From positions 151,600-215,599 of the forward strand of contig CAJBYO010000090.1 in assembly GCA_903959905.1 (NCBI GenBank): DNA of 64,000 nucleotides, written 5' to 3'. Shown piece after piece: positions 51,101-60,419 of the stretch (position 1 is its first letter; each line of letters opens with the position of its first letter). The stretch is from an uncultured Bacteroidales bacterium (GTDB taxonomy: Bacteria > Bacteroidota > Bacteroidia > Bacteroidales > FEN-979). The notes beneath the pieces are model-generated. The model was given only the letters and a program-made list of their open reading frames with translations. It made no database searches and was not told the DNA's origin. The translations under genes and the position numbers were made by a program.

Positions 51101-54100
51101 TTTCAAACGCATTAACCCTGACTTCCGGAACGTACGCCATTGGAGCCAACACGCTTACTTTAAATGGAGCAATTGGTTACGGAACAGGAGGTTTGACGGG
51201 TGGGGAAACTTCAAATCTCATCATGGGCAATGTTGGAGCAAACAGCACGGTGCTGAGAACAATTACACTGAACAATTTCACACTCAACCGCACTGCAGGA
51301 ATATCAATGCTGACTGCAAACGGCAACCTAACTGTTGGCGGAGCCATGACCTTTACAGCAGGCGGATTAACTTTAAACACAAATACGTTAACGTATTCCG
51401 GAAACTCAATTACACGGGGATCCGGGTATTTGTCCGTATCTGCGGGCAACCTTATCTTCAACAACACTTCGGCTTTAACCTTTCCAGCATCTTTATTTGG
51501 AACTGAGGTAAATAACATGACCGTTGCAGGTATCGGTGGCATAACCTCAGCCGGTGATTTTACGATTAATGGAATCCTGCATCTGGACAACGGGAGTTCA
51601 AGCTCGCCAAACGTTTCCGCCACACTGGGCCTGCTCGACATGGGTTCCAATACACTTACCATGGGACTGTCGGCCACCAACACCGGCTACGGAGATGTTA
51701 CCGGCAAAATCAGAAGAGACAATATGCTGGCAGATAACACATATTCTTTCGGACACCCGGCCACGACAATTACATACATTGGAAGCGGAACAATGCCTGC
51801 TTATTTTACGATGAACATCATTACAGGCAGCGGCTGGTCGCTGGAAAGCCCGGCTCCTGTTCCTGCACCAATAAAAAGAACGTACGAAATGTTCACGCCT
51901 ACTGTACATACCGACTTACGCGTTGTGGCCAATTTCCACTACCTTGATTCGGAATTGAATGGCAATGTGGAAACAGACTTGGTGACAGGTGATTATGATA
52001 TTCCATTTTCCGCAGGGTGTGGCGGAAGTACAACACATGATGAACATGGCATTTCCCAGAATGATATCACCACGCCAGGCATGAAATATATCGGACTCGC
52101 AAATATGCCAGGATCTTACATTATGTTTGAAGCATCGGCATCTCCAACACCGCCTGCACATTGCTGGAGGACTATCTTCTCCATCTATACCCACAACAAC
52201 ACAGATATCAGGACCTGGGACGGCAGCACGAGCTCAAACTGGTACCTTGGCGAAAACTGGGAAGAAAATGTTGTACCCAATGCAAACTCAAGAGTTACCA
52301 TTCCCGATGCTTCCACCTTATCAAATCTGCCTGTTTTACCTGCAGGGGTCACCCAGTTGCAATCGCTTTCATTGGGACAGGGTATCACATTGACGCCATT
52401 GGCCGATTTGACGATCACTGCAACAGGGGTGTCAGGAGGTGGTGCATGGCATGATGTTTCGGGAGGCTTCATCCCGAGCGGACATAAGGTAACTTTCACC
52501 GGAATGGGAGCAACCATTTCCGGTATCACCAATTTCTACGACGTGGAGGTCGGAAATGGTGCTTCTGTTATTAATATGACAGACAATGTAATGAGAATAG
52601 GCAACTCATTGACGAAAACCGGATCGGGCCAATGTATCCCCGCCCTCTATAACGCGGTCATCGAATACAACAAAGCGGGTGATCAGTCAGTCGTGGTTCC
52701 CAATGGCACACCGGGTTTTCACACCCTGAAACTCAGCGGTTCGGGCATAAAAACAACGACCGGTGCGATAGAATTGCACGGCAACCTGATCCTGGAAGGT
52801 ACGGCCTCCGCAACAGCGGCCGGAGCACTTACACTGGGGGGAAGTTTGATCATTGGACCGGGAACAACTTTTAACACAGGCAATTACGATCATGTAATCA
52901 AAGGGAATTTATCAAATGACGGCACTTTGTCTGCTGCAGATAATCACACGCTTACATTCAACGGAACATCCGTTCAATCCATGGATGGAGGCTCTGCCAG
53001 TTCTGCTTATAACGTGGTTATTGACAATGCTGAGGGATTTAACATGAATACAAATTGCACTTTGCGGGGCACTTTAACCCTTGCATCTGGCACATTGAAC
53101 GTTTCAGGCGTTACACTTACGTTGGCTTCAGGCTCAGGTCTTTCAATGGGGAGTGGCAATATTTCTGTAATACCGACCACCAATTTAATCTTCGCGAATG
53201 GAGGCTCCATGACATTACCGTCAAATTTATTCGCGGGCACACCCTCTTTGGGCAGCCTTACCTTAAGCGGAACCTCCATTACCCTGGGGCAAAGCATGAC
53301 CCTCAATAATACAGCTACACTTGACGGTACCTTAACGGTTGGAGCCAACACGCTTACCCTGGCCGGTTCATCACCCATCCGCACATCGGGCGGAATAAAT
53401 GCAGGCAATGCCATGGCCGGACTGGTCTTTTCCAACAGTTCACCCATAACGTTGCCGGCTTCGCTCTTCACCGGGGCTGTGAATAACATAGCTGTCACCG
53501 GCACTGGCGGACTAACGGTCAGCGGTGACTTTACAATCAATGGAATTTTAGACCTGACAGCCGTATATCAAACGGAGGGCCAGTTCAATCCAACATCAAC
53601 AAAAGGCCTGCTTGATATGGGAACCTATACACTTACCATGGAAAGTCCGGCAACCACAACAGGCACAGGTGATGTAACCGGAATCGTGAAGCGGACTGCA
53701 TTCGAAGCAGGGATTCCTTACACTTTTGGCAACCAGTTTACGACCGTCACCTTTGCCAATACGGGAACATTCCCGTCAGAGATAAAGTGTAAAACAGCCA
53801 TTGGCGCATCACCGTCGTGGAAATCAGATGCAATACAGAGAATCTACGATTTCGTCCGTACAGGCGGTGCGGATTGCCACACAACTGTTGCTACGCACTA
53901 CCTTGACAGTGAACTAAATAACAACACCGAATCATCGTTGGTTCAATGGACAGCAGGAAGTCCCAATACCGAATGGGGCAAATCCGGTAACAGCATCACC
54001 GACAATTGGGTGTCCATTTCCAATGTGGATATAAGCCTTTTCCCGACCGGCTTTGGCACAATGGAAAACACCCTGGCCAACAGCTCCGGTTCAGGATTGA

Positions 54101-57054
54101 AAACATGGACAGGGGCATCGAGTACTGCGTGGAATACCCCGGGCAACTGGAATCCTGCGGCAGTACCAACATTATCAGATAATGTTATCATTCCGGATGC
54201 CAGTTCTACCCCTTATTCACCAACGTTCAGTTCCAGTGATAATCCGACAATAAACACCCTGACCATACAAACCAATGGAGTACTGAATGCCGGAACAGGG
54301 TCAACCATGACTGTTGAGGGTAGCAGCGGAGCATGGGCCAACAATGGCGGAACATTTAATCCGGGCGACGGAACAGTAATTTTTGCGGGTGCAGATGCCA
54401 CAATTGCAGGATTCACCCGGTTTTACAACCTGACGATCAATACCGGAAAAGATTTAACTCCGTCTTCCGGAAGTTACTTGTCTGTTGAAAATACCTTCAC
54501 CAACAGCGGAACGTTTCACACTGCGCTTAACCCCAATACCGTTGAATACAACGGAGTTGCTCAAACGGTTCTTAATCCAAACGGGACAATAGCCGGATAT
54601 TATAACCTGACACTGTCCGGATCTGGTATCAAAACACTACCCGAAAGTACGTTGACCCTCCAGGGGAGCCTTCAGTTTTCAGGCACCGCCACTGCCACAG
54701 CAACGCATGATTTAACAATCCATGGAAATCTCTTCATCGGATCCGGCACTTCATTCACCACAGGCTCCCGCACCCACTATATCTGCGGGAATTTCATGAA
54801 CAGCGGCACATGTACCACAACAGGCAGCACCATCACCCTCTGCGGCAGCAGTGCACAAACAATCGGCGGCAGCGCTTCCACTGCGTTCAACAACATCACT
54901 TTGAATAATCCAAACGGTGCCGTACTTGCCATCGAACAAACTGTTCTCGGGGTACTGACCTTCTCCTCCGGAAAGATCACGCTGGGAGACAATGATCTGT
55001 TACTCGGCACTTCAGCTTCCATTTCAGGCAGCAACAACTCAAAATTCGTCATAACCGACGGCGCCGGAGGCCTGAGTCAACGTGTGGTAAACAACGCAAC
55101 AGATGTAACCTACCCGATCGGGCTTGCATCAGGATTTTCGCCAGTAACAGTGCAGTTGACCGCCGGCTCAACAGCTGATGACATTAAAGCCAGGGTTGCT
55201 GATGGACTTAGTACGTCTTACGATACCGATGATATCCCAACCGGCACTCCTGTTACAAGCAGGGTGGTGCTTAAAACATGGTCGTTGAAAGAAAGTATCG
55301 CCGGCGGAAGCAATGCTCAAGTTACTGTGCAATGGAATACAGCAGATGAAACCGCAGACTTCACCCGTAACCTGTGCGATGTGGCGCAATACACAGGAGG
55401 TTCCTGGAATTACACCGCTGCGTCTGCAGCTTCAGGTGCCAGCCCTTATACCCAGGCACGCAGTGGCATCACAACGTTTGGTCTCCTGGGCGTCTTCGGA
55501 CAGGATTTTACCTGCTCATTTAACGGTACGACTTTCTGCGCCGGTTCAGCGGTATCAGTCAGCTACAATGCATCAGGCAGCCGATGGAATTCGGGTAACA
55601 TTTTCACGGCCCAGCTTTCAGATGCGTCAGGAAGTTTTGCATCGCCCGTTTCCATCGGCACTGCTGCTTCACAGGTTTCCGGTACAATCAGTGCTGCCAT
55701 TCCGTCAAATACAGCAGATGGATCGGCTTACAGGATAAGGGTGGTGAGCGATGATCCTCCTCAAAATGGCGAGAACAACGGCACGGATATAACTATAGAA
55801 CAACTTCGCAGCATCAGTGGGTCATTTAATTACTACAATCTTGCAAATACTCCGCTGACAAATGATATTACCGTTGAACTCTACCAGGACGATGTCAAGG
55901 TAGGTTCAAGCTTTCATGTCACAAATGGCACCTATGAATTTACCGGCCTTTGTCCCGGGGCATATGAGGTTCGGGCCACTTCTTCCTCCTCCACGGCAGG
56001 AAGCGTGAACACCACCGATGCTGGTCAGATAAATTATTGGGGAACAAACCCTTACACTATTCAAAAAGTCAAATTTTATGCAGGAGATGTGACAGGCTCC
56101 GTGTTCTATCTCAACAGCACTGATGCACAGCGGGTTCAGCAACATTTTGTCAACGAAACAGCCTTCGACCGACCTGACTGGACCTTCTGGAAAACCGGAG
56201 AGACCATCAGCACCAACAGCACCCCCGGAGAATCCTATCCGACTGTTACAATTCCGGTGGGCAGTAATTCTACGGTAAACTTCCTTGGATTATGTACAGG
56301 CGACTTTAACCGGAGCTTCACACCGGGTTTAAAATCTGCCAGGGCAACGCTGCAACTGAATGATGGCAAGAACAGGCTGGCGGGCAATGACCAGGAATTC
56401 AACTTGCCAATTCGCACAGTAAATGCCATGAATTGCGGTGCGATTTCACTGATCCTCTATTTCCCGGATGACCTTGTTGAAGTCATGGATGTAAATGTCA
56501 ACAGTGCCGATGGACAGGTTGGCTGGACTGTAAACGGCAATGAACTGCGCATCGGATGGACTGCACTCAGATCAATGGCCCTGTCGTCTGATGCCGACCT
56601 GGTTACGCTCACAATGAAAACCACCGCAGCATTTACGAAAGGGAAGTCAATCAGGCTTACTCTGTCAGACGATCCGCTGAACGAACTTGCTGATGAGCGC
56701 TACGAAGTGATGGATGATGCAAAACTGGTAGTCGACGTCGTTGAAGCATCATCCGCCGGCAGCAATGAACTGGCAAAGATCAAAATGCTGACAGTGACGG
56801 GTTATCCCAACCCATTCAATACTAAGACCACAATTGGTTATACCCTGCCATCTGACGGAAATGTCATCCTTGAAATTTACAATCCACTGGGGCAGGTCGT
56901 AAAAACCCTCGTCAGTGAATTTCAAACGGCTGGTTATCACACGGTGCACTTAGAAACCGGCAACCTCAACCCGGGAGTTTACATGTCAATCATCAGACTC
57001 ATCACGAACAGCGATGAGATGAAAGGTAGCTTAAAACTCATCAGGAACAACTAA
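48106..57054 (+). CDS. Giant T9SS type A protein with parallel beta-helix, dockerin-like and cohesin-like modules
   Basis: The ATG at 48106 gives 2982 residues with a signal peptide ('TVMLLAAALLLFSNLAQGQ'). Residues about 30-860 look like a right-handed beta-helix ('YCLVKGSGASPGTSVIFF', repeated 'ISNNTIGSV'). Three 'WTGATSSAFNLPANW'-type units start solenoid blocks near residues 865, 1365 and 2003. Near the C-terminus come an SdrD-B-like unit ('LTNDITVELYQDDVKVGSSF'), a dockerin-like double loop (about 2630-2690, 'SVNTTDAGQINYWG' and 'VFYLNSTDAQRVQQHFV'), a cohesin-like domain (about 2731-2880, 'AISLILYFPDDLVEVMDVNV') and the type A tail ('GYPNPFNTKTTIGYTLPSDG', ending 'GSLKLIRNN'). A surface or secreted scaffold is suggested; no catalytic site was recognised. 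Confidence 0.87.
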   Translation: MKNVNTVMLLAAALLLFSNLAQGQTTKTVGTNGANYTTLKAAFDAINAGTLTGAVTLQVVDNTLETASIVLNASGTVNANYSSLTIYPTVTGKSISSTLGMNGNLTYLNGADNVTFDGRLHSSGGVLQNGDAVDLTFSNVHTGTNASTIAFANSAENNTVKYCLVKGSGASPGTSVIFFQGSTSGNGNSGNIITGCNITNAGDNRPANGFLSQGSSAITNKNNTIQNCNFYDLFSPAMYSTHIKIGQNSTGFTISGNSCYETSTIVPAGANSYYAISTSSGSEHMISGNYIGGSAPLCAGSAMTIGSSFPHLFAGIYTNGGTVTPVTIQNNIIQNINYTSTQSNPWDGIYLANGSGMTTITGNLIGAATGTGSVVVTTPNASATATISGGAVTAVNLIGGGSGFTTAPSITFSGGGGTAAAATATMSGGIVTGYIITNGGTGYTSAPVVSFNAASYSTSHGIRHLTTGAVTISNNTIGSVITTGSTTYSHCFEAIVISGLAGTVSITNNLIGSLSTANSIQANSTAATSATKQDVRGIYINSAVGVSTINGNTIANMSDAYTGTSVSKLDGICTSGGSNIVQNNTIRDLSTASVSIIVKGIQQSITSGTPQTATGNTVYNLSNTNTSATAVRVMGIDFLCPYTGTNTVSGNFIHSLSVASTNINSEINGITLGTGVLTCANNIISIVTSAGPGYKIYGIYDNSSVNASNNIVVTFNSVYIGGSVSSGTTNSTAALWNSNNTSIRNYRNNILVNIRSGGTTGKHYAVRISGPSGLTIDYNDYNVSGSGVLGNISGADKATIALWRTATGQDAGSLNIDPGYAVAGGTAAADYSTSATLPGVAGTGILTDYNGSTRGTPPRMGAVEFATSATYVWTGATSSAFNLPANWEGGAVPPVGEDISFRTSTPPLTHCSLDQNRTLGTITNASAVDLVADGFQLTITGTTNFSSTGKIDATATNSGIIYAGSAAQSFASGLFKSNVLYNLTLNNSAGLTQHGDITVSNALTLTSGTYAIGANTLTLNGAIGYGTGGLTGGETSNLIMGNVGANSTVLRTITLNNFTLNRTAGISMLTANGNLTVGGAMTFTAGGLTLNTNTLTYSGNSITRGSGYLSVSAGNLIFNNTSALTFPASLFGTEVNNMTVAGIGGITSAGDFTINGILHLDNGSSSSPNVSATLGLLDMGSNTLTMGLSATNTGYGDVTGKIRRDNMLADNTYSFGHPATTITYIGSGTMPAYFTMNIITGSGWSLESPAPVPAPIKRTYEMFTPTVHTDLRVVANFHYLDSELNGNVETDLVTGDYDIPFSAGCGGSTTHDEHGISQNDITTPGMKYIGLANMPGSYIMFEASASPTPPAHCWRTIFSIYTHNNTDIRTWDGSTSSNWYLGENWEENVVPNANSRVTIPDASTLSNLPVLPAGVTQLQSLSLGQGITLTPLADLTITATGVSGGGAWHDVSGGFIPSGHKVTFTGMGATISGITNFYDVEVGNGASVINMTDNVMRIGNSLTKTGSGQCIPALYNAVIEYNKAGDQSVVVPNGTPGFHTLKLSGSGIKTTTGAIELHGNLILEGTASATAAGALTLGGSLIIGPGTTFNTGNYDHVIKGNLSNDGTLSAADNHTLTFNGTSVQSMDGGSASSAYNVVIDNAEGFNMNTNCTLRGTLTLASGTLNVSGVTLTLASGSGLSMGSGNISVIPTTNLIFANGGSMTLPSNLFAGTPSLGSLTLSGTSITLGQSMTLNNTATLDGTLTVGANTLTLAGSSPIRTSGGINAGNAMAGLVFSNSSPITLPASLFTGAVNNIAVTGTGGLTVSGDFTINGILDLTAVYQTEGQFNPTSTKGLLDMGTYTLTMESPATTTGTGDVTGIVKRTAFEAGIPYTFGNQFTTVTFANTGTFPSEIKCKTAIGASPSWKSDAIQRIYDFVRTGGADCHTTVATHYLDSELNNNTESSLVQWTAGSPNTEWGKSGNSITDNWVSISNVDISLFPTGFGTMENTLANSSGSGLKTWTGASSTAWNTPGNWNPAAVPTLSDNVIIPDASSTPYSPTFSSSDNPTINTLTIQTNGVLNAGTGSTMTVEGSSGAWANNGGTFNPGDGTVIFAGADATIAGFTRFYNLTINTGKDLTPSSGSYLSVENTFTNSGTFHTALNPNTVEYNGVAQTVLNPNGTIAGYYNLTLSGSGIKTLPESTLTLQGSLQFSGTATATATHDLTIHGNLFIGSGTSFTTGSRTHYICGNFMNSGTCTTTGSTITLCGSSAQTIGGSASTAFNNITLNNPNGAVLAIEQTVLGVLTFSSGKITLGDNDLLLGTSASISGSNNSKFVITDGAGGLSQRVVNNATDVTYPIGLASGFSPVTVQLTAGSTADDIKARVADGLSTSYDTDDIPTGTPVTSRVVLKTWSLKESIAGGSNAQVTVQWNTADETADFTRNLCDVAQYTGGSWNYTAASAASGASPYTQARSGITTFGLLGVFGQDFTCSFNGTTFCAGSAVSVSYNASGSRWNSGNIFTAQLSDASGSFASPVSIGTAASQVSGTISAAIPSNTADGSAYRIRVVSDDPPQNGENNGTDITIEQLRSISGSFNYYNLANTPLTNDITVELYQDDVKVGSSFHVTNGTYEFTGLCPGAYEVRATSSSSTAGSVNTTDAGQINYWGTNPYTIQKVKFYAGDVTGSVFYLNSTDAQRVQQHFVNETAFDRPDWTFWKTGETISTNSTPGESYPTVTIPVGSNSTVNFLGLCTGDFNRSFTPGLKSARATLQLNDGKNRLAGNDQEFNLPIRTVNAMNCGAISLILYFPDDLVEVMDVNVNSADGQVGWTVNGNELRIGWTALRSMALSSDADLVTLTMKTTAAFTKGKSIRLTLSDDPLNELADERYEVMDDAKLVVDVVEASSAGSNELAKIKMLTVTGYPNPFNTKTTIGYTLPSDGNVILEIYNPLGQVVKTLVSEFQTAGYHTVHLETGNLNPGVYMSIIRLITNSDEMKGSLKLIRNN

Positions 57055-57159
57055 ATAGCTCATACATCATCTTTTAAGTCAATTTTAAGGATCGCTTACG
57101 GGAATTTTAACCAAGTGAGGTGCAACTTTGTACCCTGATTTAAAATTAACCCATAAGCC

Positions 57160-58812
57160 ATGAGATCAACAACCAATACCAGTTTCTTTACCCGCATCAA
57201 AAAAACACGCTTACTTCAGTTAACAATGTTGATGCTGGGGGTGCTGACCGCCGGCTCAGCTTCGGCCCAGACATGGTCTGCCATGCCGGGAGGTGGAATG
57301 AATGGCTGGGTATATGCCACAACTGTATACAATGGCGATCTGATCGTTGGGGGCCTCTTCACAACTGCAGGAGGTGTGCCGGCAAACTACATTGCCCGAT
57401 GGGATGGAACAACCTGGACCTCACTGGGATCTGGCCTGAACGGCAAGGTAAACGCACTCGCTGTATTCAATGGAAATCTCGTAGTCGCAGGTGAATTTAC
57501 AAGTGCAGGAGGTATCGGAGTCAATTTTATCGCTCAGTGGAATGATGCAACAGGCTGGGATGACGAACTGGGTGGTGTGGGAAGTACAGTAACATCCCTC
57601 GCAGTAATCGGGACAGATTTATATGTTGGGGGATATTTTACGGATGGCGACGGTACCCCCGCCAACTACATTGCCATGCGCAACAATACAGGATGGCACG
57701 CCTTGGGAAGTGGAATGAACAGCCAGGTGATGGGGCTAACTGTTCACAACGGGGAACTCTATGCAGGCGGATTTTTCACCACTGCCGGCGGACTCACAGC
57801 AAACCATATCGCCAAATGGAATGGCACAACCTGGTCAGCATTAGGTTCTGGCATAAACAACATCGTTTATGTTTTATCGGAGTATAACGGGAATTTAATC
57901 GCCGGGGGTTTATTTGGGAATGCAGGAGGTGTTGCGGCCGGCAATATCGCTTCCTGGAACGGAACCGCCTGGTCGGCCCTCGGCGGAGGAATGGGCGGTG
58001 TCTTTTACCAATATGTTTTTGCACTTGCAGTTTACAACAATCACCTGATTGCAGGGGGATATTTTACCACTTCAGAGGGAATAACCACTAACGGAATGGC
58101 AAGCTGGGATGGGACATCGTGGAGCGAAATGGGCGGCGGATTGTTTTATCCGGCCAACGTGTATGGCGCCCATTCATTCTGCCTGTACGGCCAGGATCTC
58201 ATGGTGGGCGGATTATTCACTTCAGCCGGTGGCGTGCAGGCTTCCCATATTGCTAAATGGAATGAACCGATGACCCCCGTTACGCTTAATGTTCAGAATG
58301 ATATCCTTCCGAACGGAACTACGACATGCTACAACGCAACACAAACGATCACCGTGGCCGGCGGAGCAACAACCTTTCTCGTACAAAACGGCGGCAGTGC
58401 AACGATGATTGCCGGGCATAACATCCTTTACCTCCCGGGAACAAAAATTGATTCAGGCGGGTATCTGAACGGCTATATCACAACAACCGGTCAGTATTGT
58501 GCACCTCCTGCCGGCCCTGTCGTGCTTGATCCGGGCATCTGGAAGGATGTCAATTCTGCAAAGTCAGGACTGGCTAAGTTTAAGGTATACCCAAACCCAT
58601 CCAGCGGGAAGTACTCACTTGAAGTAAACAGTGATGAAACAAATGCAAAGGTTGAAATCTTCAGCATGCACGGCGACAAAGTGTCGACTTTCACCATAGA
58701 TAACGGCACTATACATCCGTTTTCCCTTTCAGATCATCCCGCAGGAATTTATTACCTCCGGCTTATATCGGCAACAAAAGTTGAAACTGCAGTGGTTGTA
58801 AAGCGTAATTAA
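57160..58812 (+). CDS. T9SS type A protein with a seven-bladed propeller
   Basis: The 550-residue protein has a signal peptide ('LTMLMLGVLTAGSASAQ'). Residues about 50-375 hold seven units each with a 'GGLFTTAGG' strand ('AGEFTSAGG', 'GGYFTDGDG' and others) and a following 'IAKWNGTTWSALGSG' strand, consistent with a closed seven-bladed beta-propeller of the delta-60/Kelch-like kind. A Cys-bounded module (about 380-448, 'TITVAGGATTFLVQNGGSA') is shared with the 2257-residue protein. The type A tail 'FKVYPNPSSGKYSLEVNS' ends the protein. It is convergent with the MFS gene, whose stop is 11 bases away. Confidence 0.87.
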   Translation: MRSTTNTSFFTRIKKTRLLQLTMLMLGVLTAGSASAQTWSAMPGGGMNGWVYATTVYNGDLIVGGLFTTAGGVPANYIARWDGTTWTSLGSGLNGKVNALAVFNGNLVVAGEFTSAGGIGVNFIAQWNDATGWDDELGGVGSTVTSLAVIGTDLYVGGYFTDGDGTPANYIAMRNNTGWHALGSGMNSQVMGLTVHNGELYAGGFFTTAGGLTANHIAKWNGTTWSALGSGINNIVYVLSEYNGNLIAGGLFGNAGGVAAGNIASWNGTAWSALGGGMGGVFYQYVFALAVYNNHLIAGGYFTTSEGITTNGMASWDGTSWSEMGGGLFYPANVYGAHSFCLYGQDLMVGGLFTSAGGVQASHIAKWNEPMTPVTLNVQNDILPNGTTTCYNATQTITVAGGATTFLVQNGGSATMIAGHNILYLPGTKIDSGGYLNGYITTTGQYCAPPAGPVVLDPGIWKDVNSAKSGLAKFKVYPNPSSGKYSLEVNSDETNAKVEIFSMHGDKVSTFTIDNGTIHPFSLSDHPAGIYYLRLISATKVETAVVVKRN

Positions 58813-58826
58813 CGGGGAACCCGTTA
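58810..58826. terminator. Small hairpin built from the two convergent stop codons
   Basis: TAACGGG-GAA-CCCGTTA spans the gap exactly. The TAA of the plus-strand gene (58810-58812) and the TAA of the minus-strand gene (58826-58824) form the ends of the two arms. It could act as a short bidirectional terminator, though no T tracts follow. Confidence 0.55.
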
Positions 58827-60005
58827 CCGCTCATAGGTCTTATATTTCAGGAAGAAATACATGGAGATGCTTCCAAGCAGTCCAAAGATCGCCCCGGCAA
58901 CCAGCAATGCCGAGTGCAGGCCATTCCGGTCGGTGACCAGTCCGAATAAGGGGCCAAGCACGGCAAACAGTCCCCTGATGACAAAATTGCGTACAGACAA
59001 TACGGTGGCACGCACATCCGATGTAGTGAGCAGGTTGATGTAATTACGAAGCGTCGGTGTGGCCAGTCCGCGGGCGAGGTAAAAGCCGGTAAGGAAGATG
59101 AACCCGGCCGCATTGCCGCCCAGTGCCAGCCCGAAATATCCTGCCAGCAACAGCAGGGTAAACAGCATCACCGTTCGCGGTGGCCCCAGTCTCGCCTCGA
59201 TGCGCCAGGCATACATGGCTGCAACCCCCACAGAAAGGTTCAGCGCCGCCCAGGTCACACCAAAAAGAGTCACCTTCAGCCCGGCCTCTATGAAAAACGG
59301 CTGGGCAAACCAGGCCATGGTGAGGGTTGACACGCCCGTGACGGCTGAAAAGATCGTATTCCAGAACAACTTACGGTCACGATACAGCACATTGACCACG
59401 ATGGAAATGATATCCCGGATCCCAGGCTTCCTTATATTCGAATGGATGGGCGGATCCTTCAGCGCCAGCGCAGCCGGGATCGCCAGGAACGCAATACCCG
59501 CCTGGAAAAAATAGGGCGTCCGGAGCGAGATCGCCGCCAGCAGTCCGCCCATGATACCCGCTGCCGCCTCCGCAAAGTTGCCGATCGACGTCACCCTCCC
59601 TTCGAAGCGGGTATATTTCCCGGACATCCGCACAGAGGCCAGCGAATCGAACAGCATGGCCGAGTCAGCCCCCGAAACAAGGCTCATCCCGATCCCCAGC
59701 ACCGTTTCGGCCACCGCAAACTCCCAGAAACCGGATGACAGGCTGTAAAGAAGGTAACCTGCAAATCCGAGGATGGAGCCTGCCAGGATGCTCGTGCGCC
59801 GGCCGGCCATGTCGGCAAAATATCCAGTCGGGATCTCGAACGCCATCAGGGTCACTGAATAGACCGCCTGCAGGATGAAAATATCCTGCATGGTCATGCC
59901 GTTGGATTTGTAAAACAGCACCACCACCGGCATGACCAGGTTCATCCACTTAGCCACCTTGATCAGGTACAGGGCGGAAAGGTTTCGGGTGAGGGAGAAT
60001 GGCAT
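58824..60005 (-). CDS. Major facilitator superfamily transporter
   Basis: The 393-residue protein has about 12 hydrophobic helices. The loop between helices 2 and 3 reads 'GYFADMAGRRTSILAGSIL', a typical MFS signature (GxxxDrxGRR). 'EIPTGYFAD' and the N-terminal 'RNLSALYLIKVAKWMNLVMP' resemble efflux-type MFS proteins of unknown substrate. It is 17 bases downstream of a short coiled-coil gene on the same strand, so the two may be co-transcribed. Confidence 0.88.
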   Translation of the reverse strand: MPFSLTRNLSALYLIKVAKWMNLVMPVVVLFYKSNGMTMQDIFILQAVYSVTLMAFEIPTGYFADMAGRRTSILAGSILGFAGYLLYSLSSGFWEFAVAETVLGIGMSLVSGADSAMLFDSLASVRMSGKYTRFEGRVTSIGNFAEAAAGIMGGLLAAISLRTPYFFQAGIAFLAIPAALALKDPPIHSNIRKPGIRDIISIVVNVLYRDRKLFWNTIFSAVTGVSTLTMAWFAQPFFIEAGLKVTLFGVTWAALNLSVGVAAMYAWRIEARLGPPRTVMLFTLLLLAGYFGLALGGNAAGFIFLTGFYLARGLATPTLRNYINLLTTSDVRATVLSVRNFVIRGLFAVLGPLFGLVTDRNGLHSALLVAGAIFGLLGSISMYFFLKYKTYER

Positions 60006-60022
60006 GGGCAGCAGAACAGGGT

Positions 60023-60232
60023 TTACCCGGGGAATATCATTGCGTTGACCTGCACAGTTTTCTTTGTAACAACGGGGGTGGCAGCCTCTGCTGATTTAGC
60101 TTTCTTTACTGATTTGATTTTACGGAGCATCCCTTTGATGTGCTCAACCTCATCCTGTGCATAGGAAAGTTCAACCTGGTAGCTGGCGATCATGTATTCC
60201 AGTTCTTCGTCGTTCAGTTTAATGGTCTTCAT
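60023..60232 (-). CDS. Hypothetical 69-residue coiled-coil protein
   Basis: Not recognised. The first 45 residues form a charged helix ('KLNDEELEYMIASYQVELSY', 'EVEHIKGMLRKIKSVKKAKS'), the rest is Ala/Val/Thr-rich. It precedes the MFS gene by 17 bases with the same codon style as its neighbours, which supports a real gene. Function unknown. Confidence 0.6.
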   Translation of the reverse strand: MKTIKLNDEELEYMIASYQVELSYAQDEVEHIKGMLRKIKSVKKAKSAEAATPVVTKKTVQVNAMIFPG

Positions 60233-60292
60233 AAGGCAGGGTTTTAAATTCAGGCTAATATAACATAAATCTGCAAAATGAAAATATTCGTT

Positions 60293-60300
60293 TATATTTG
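60293..60300 (+). promoter_or_regulatory. Possible -7 box (TATATTTG) for the patatin gene
   Basis: Fits TAnnTTTG, with a leader of about 115 bases to the ATG at 60420. No clear -33 element. Confidence 0.35.
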
Positions 60301-60419
60301 TTGTGTTATAGTTTGGTTATAAATAGACGAAACTGAAAAAACCCGTAATTTGAATCGGCTTTAATGATCGGAGTTGAATGAGAGATAAATTTCATCCCTT
60401 GTAATTATAAAAAGGCAGA

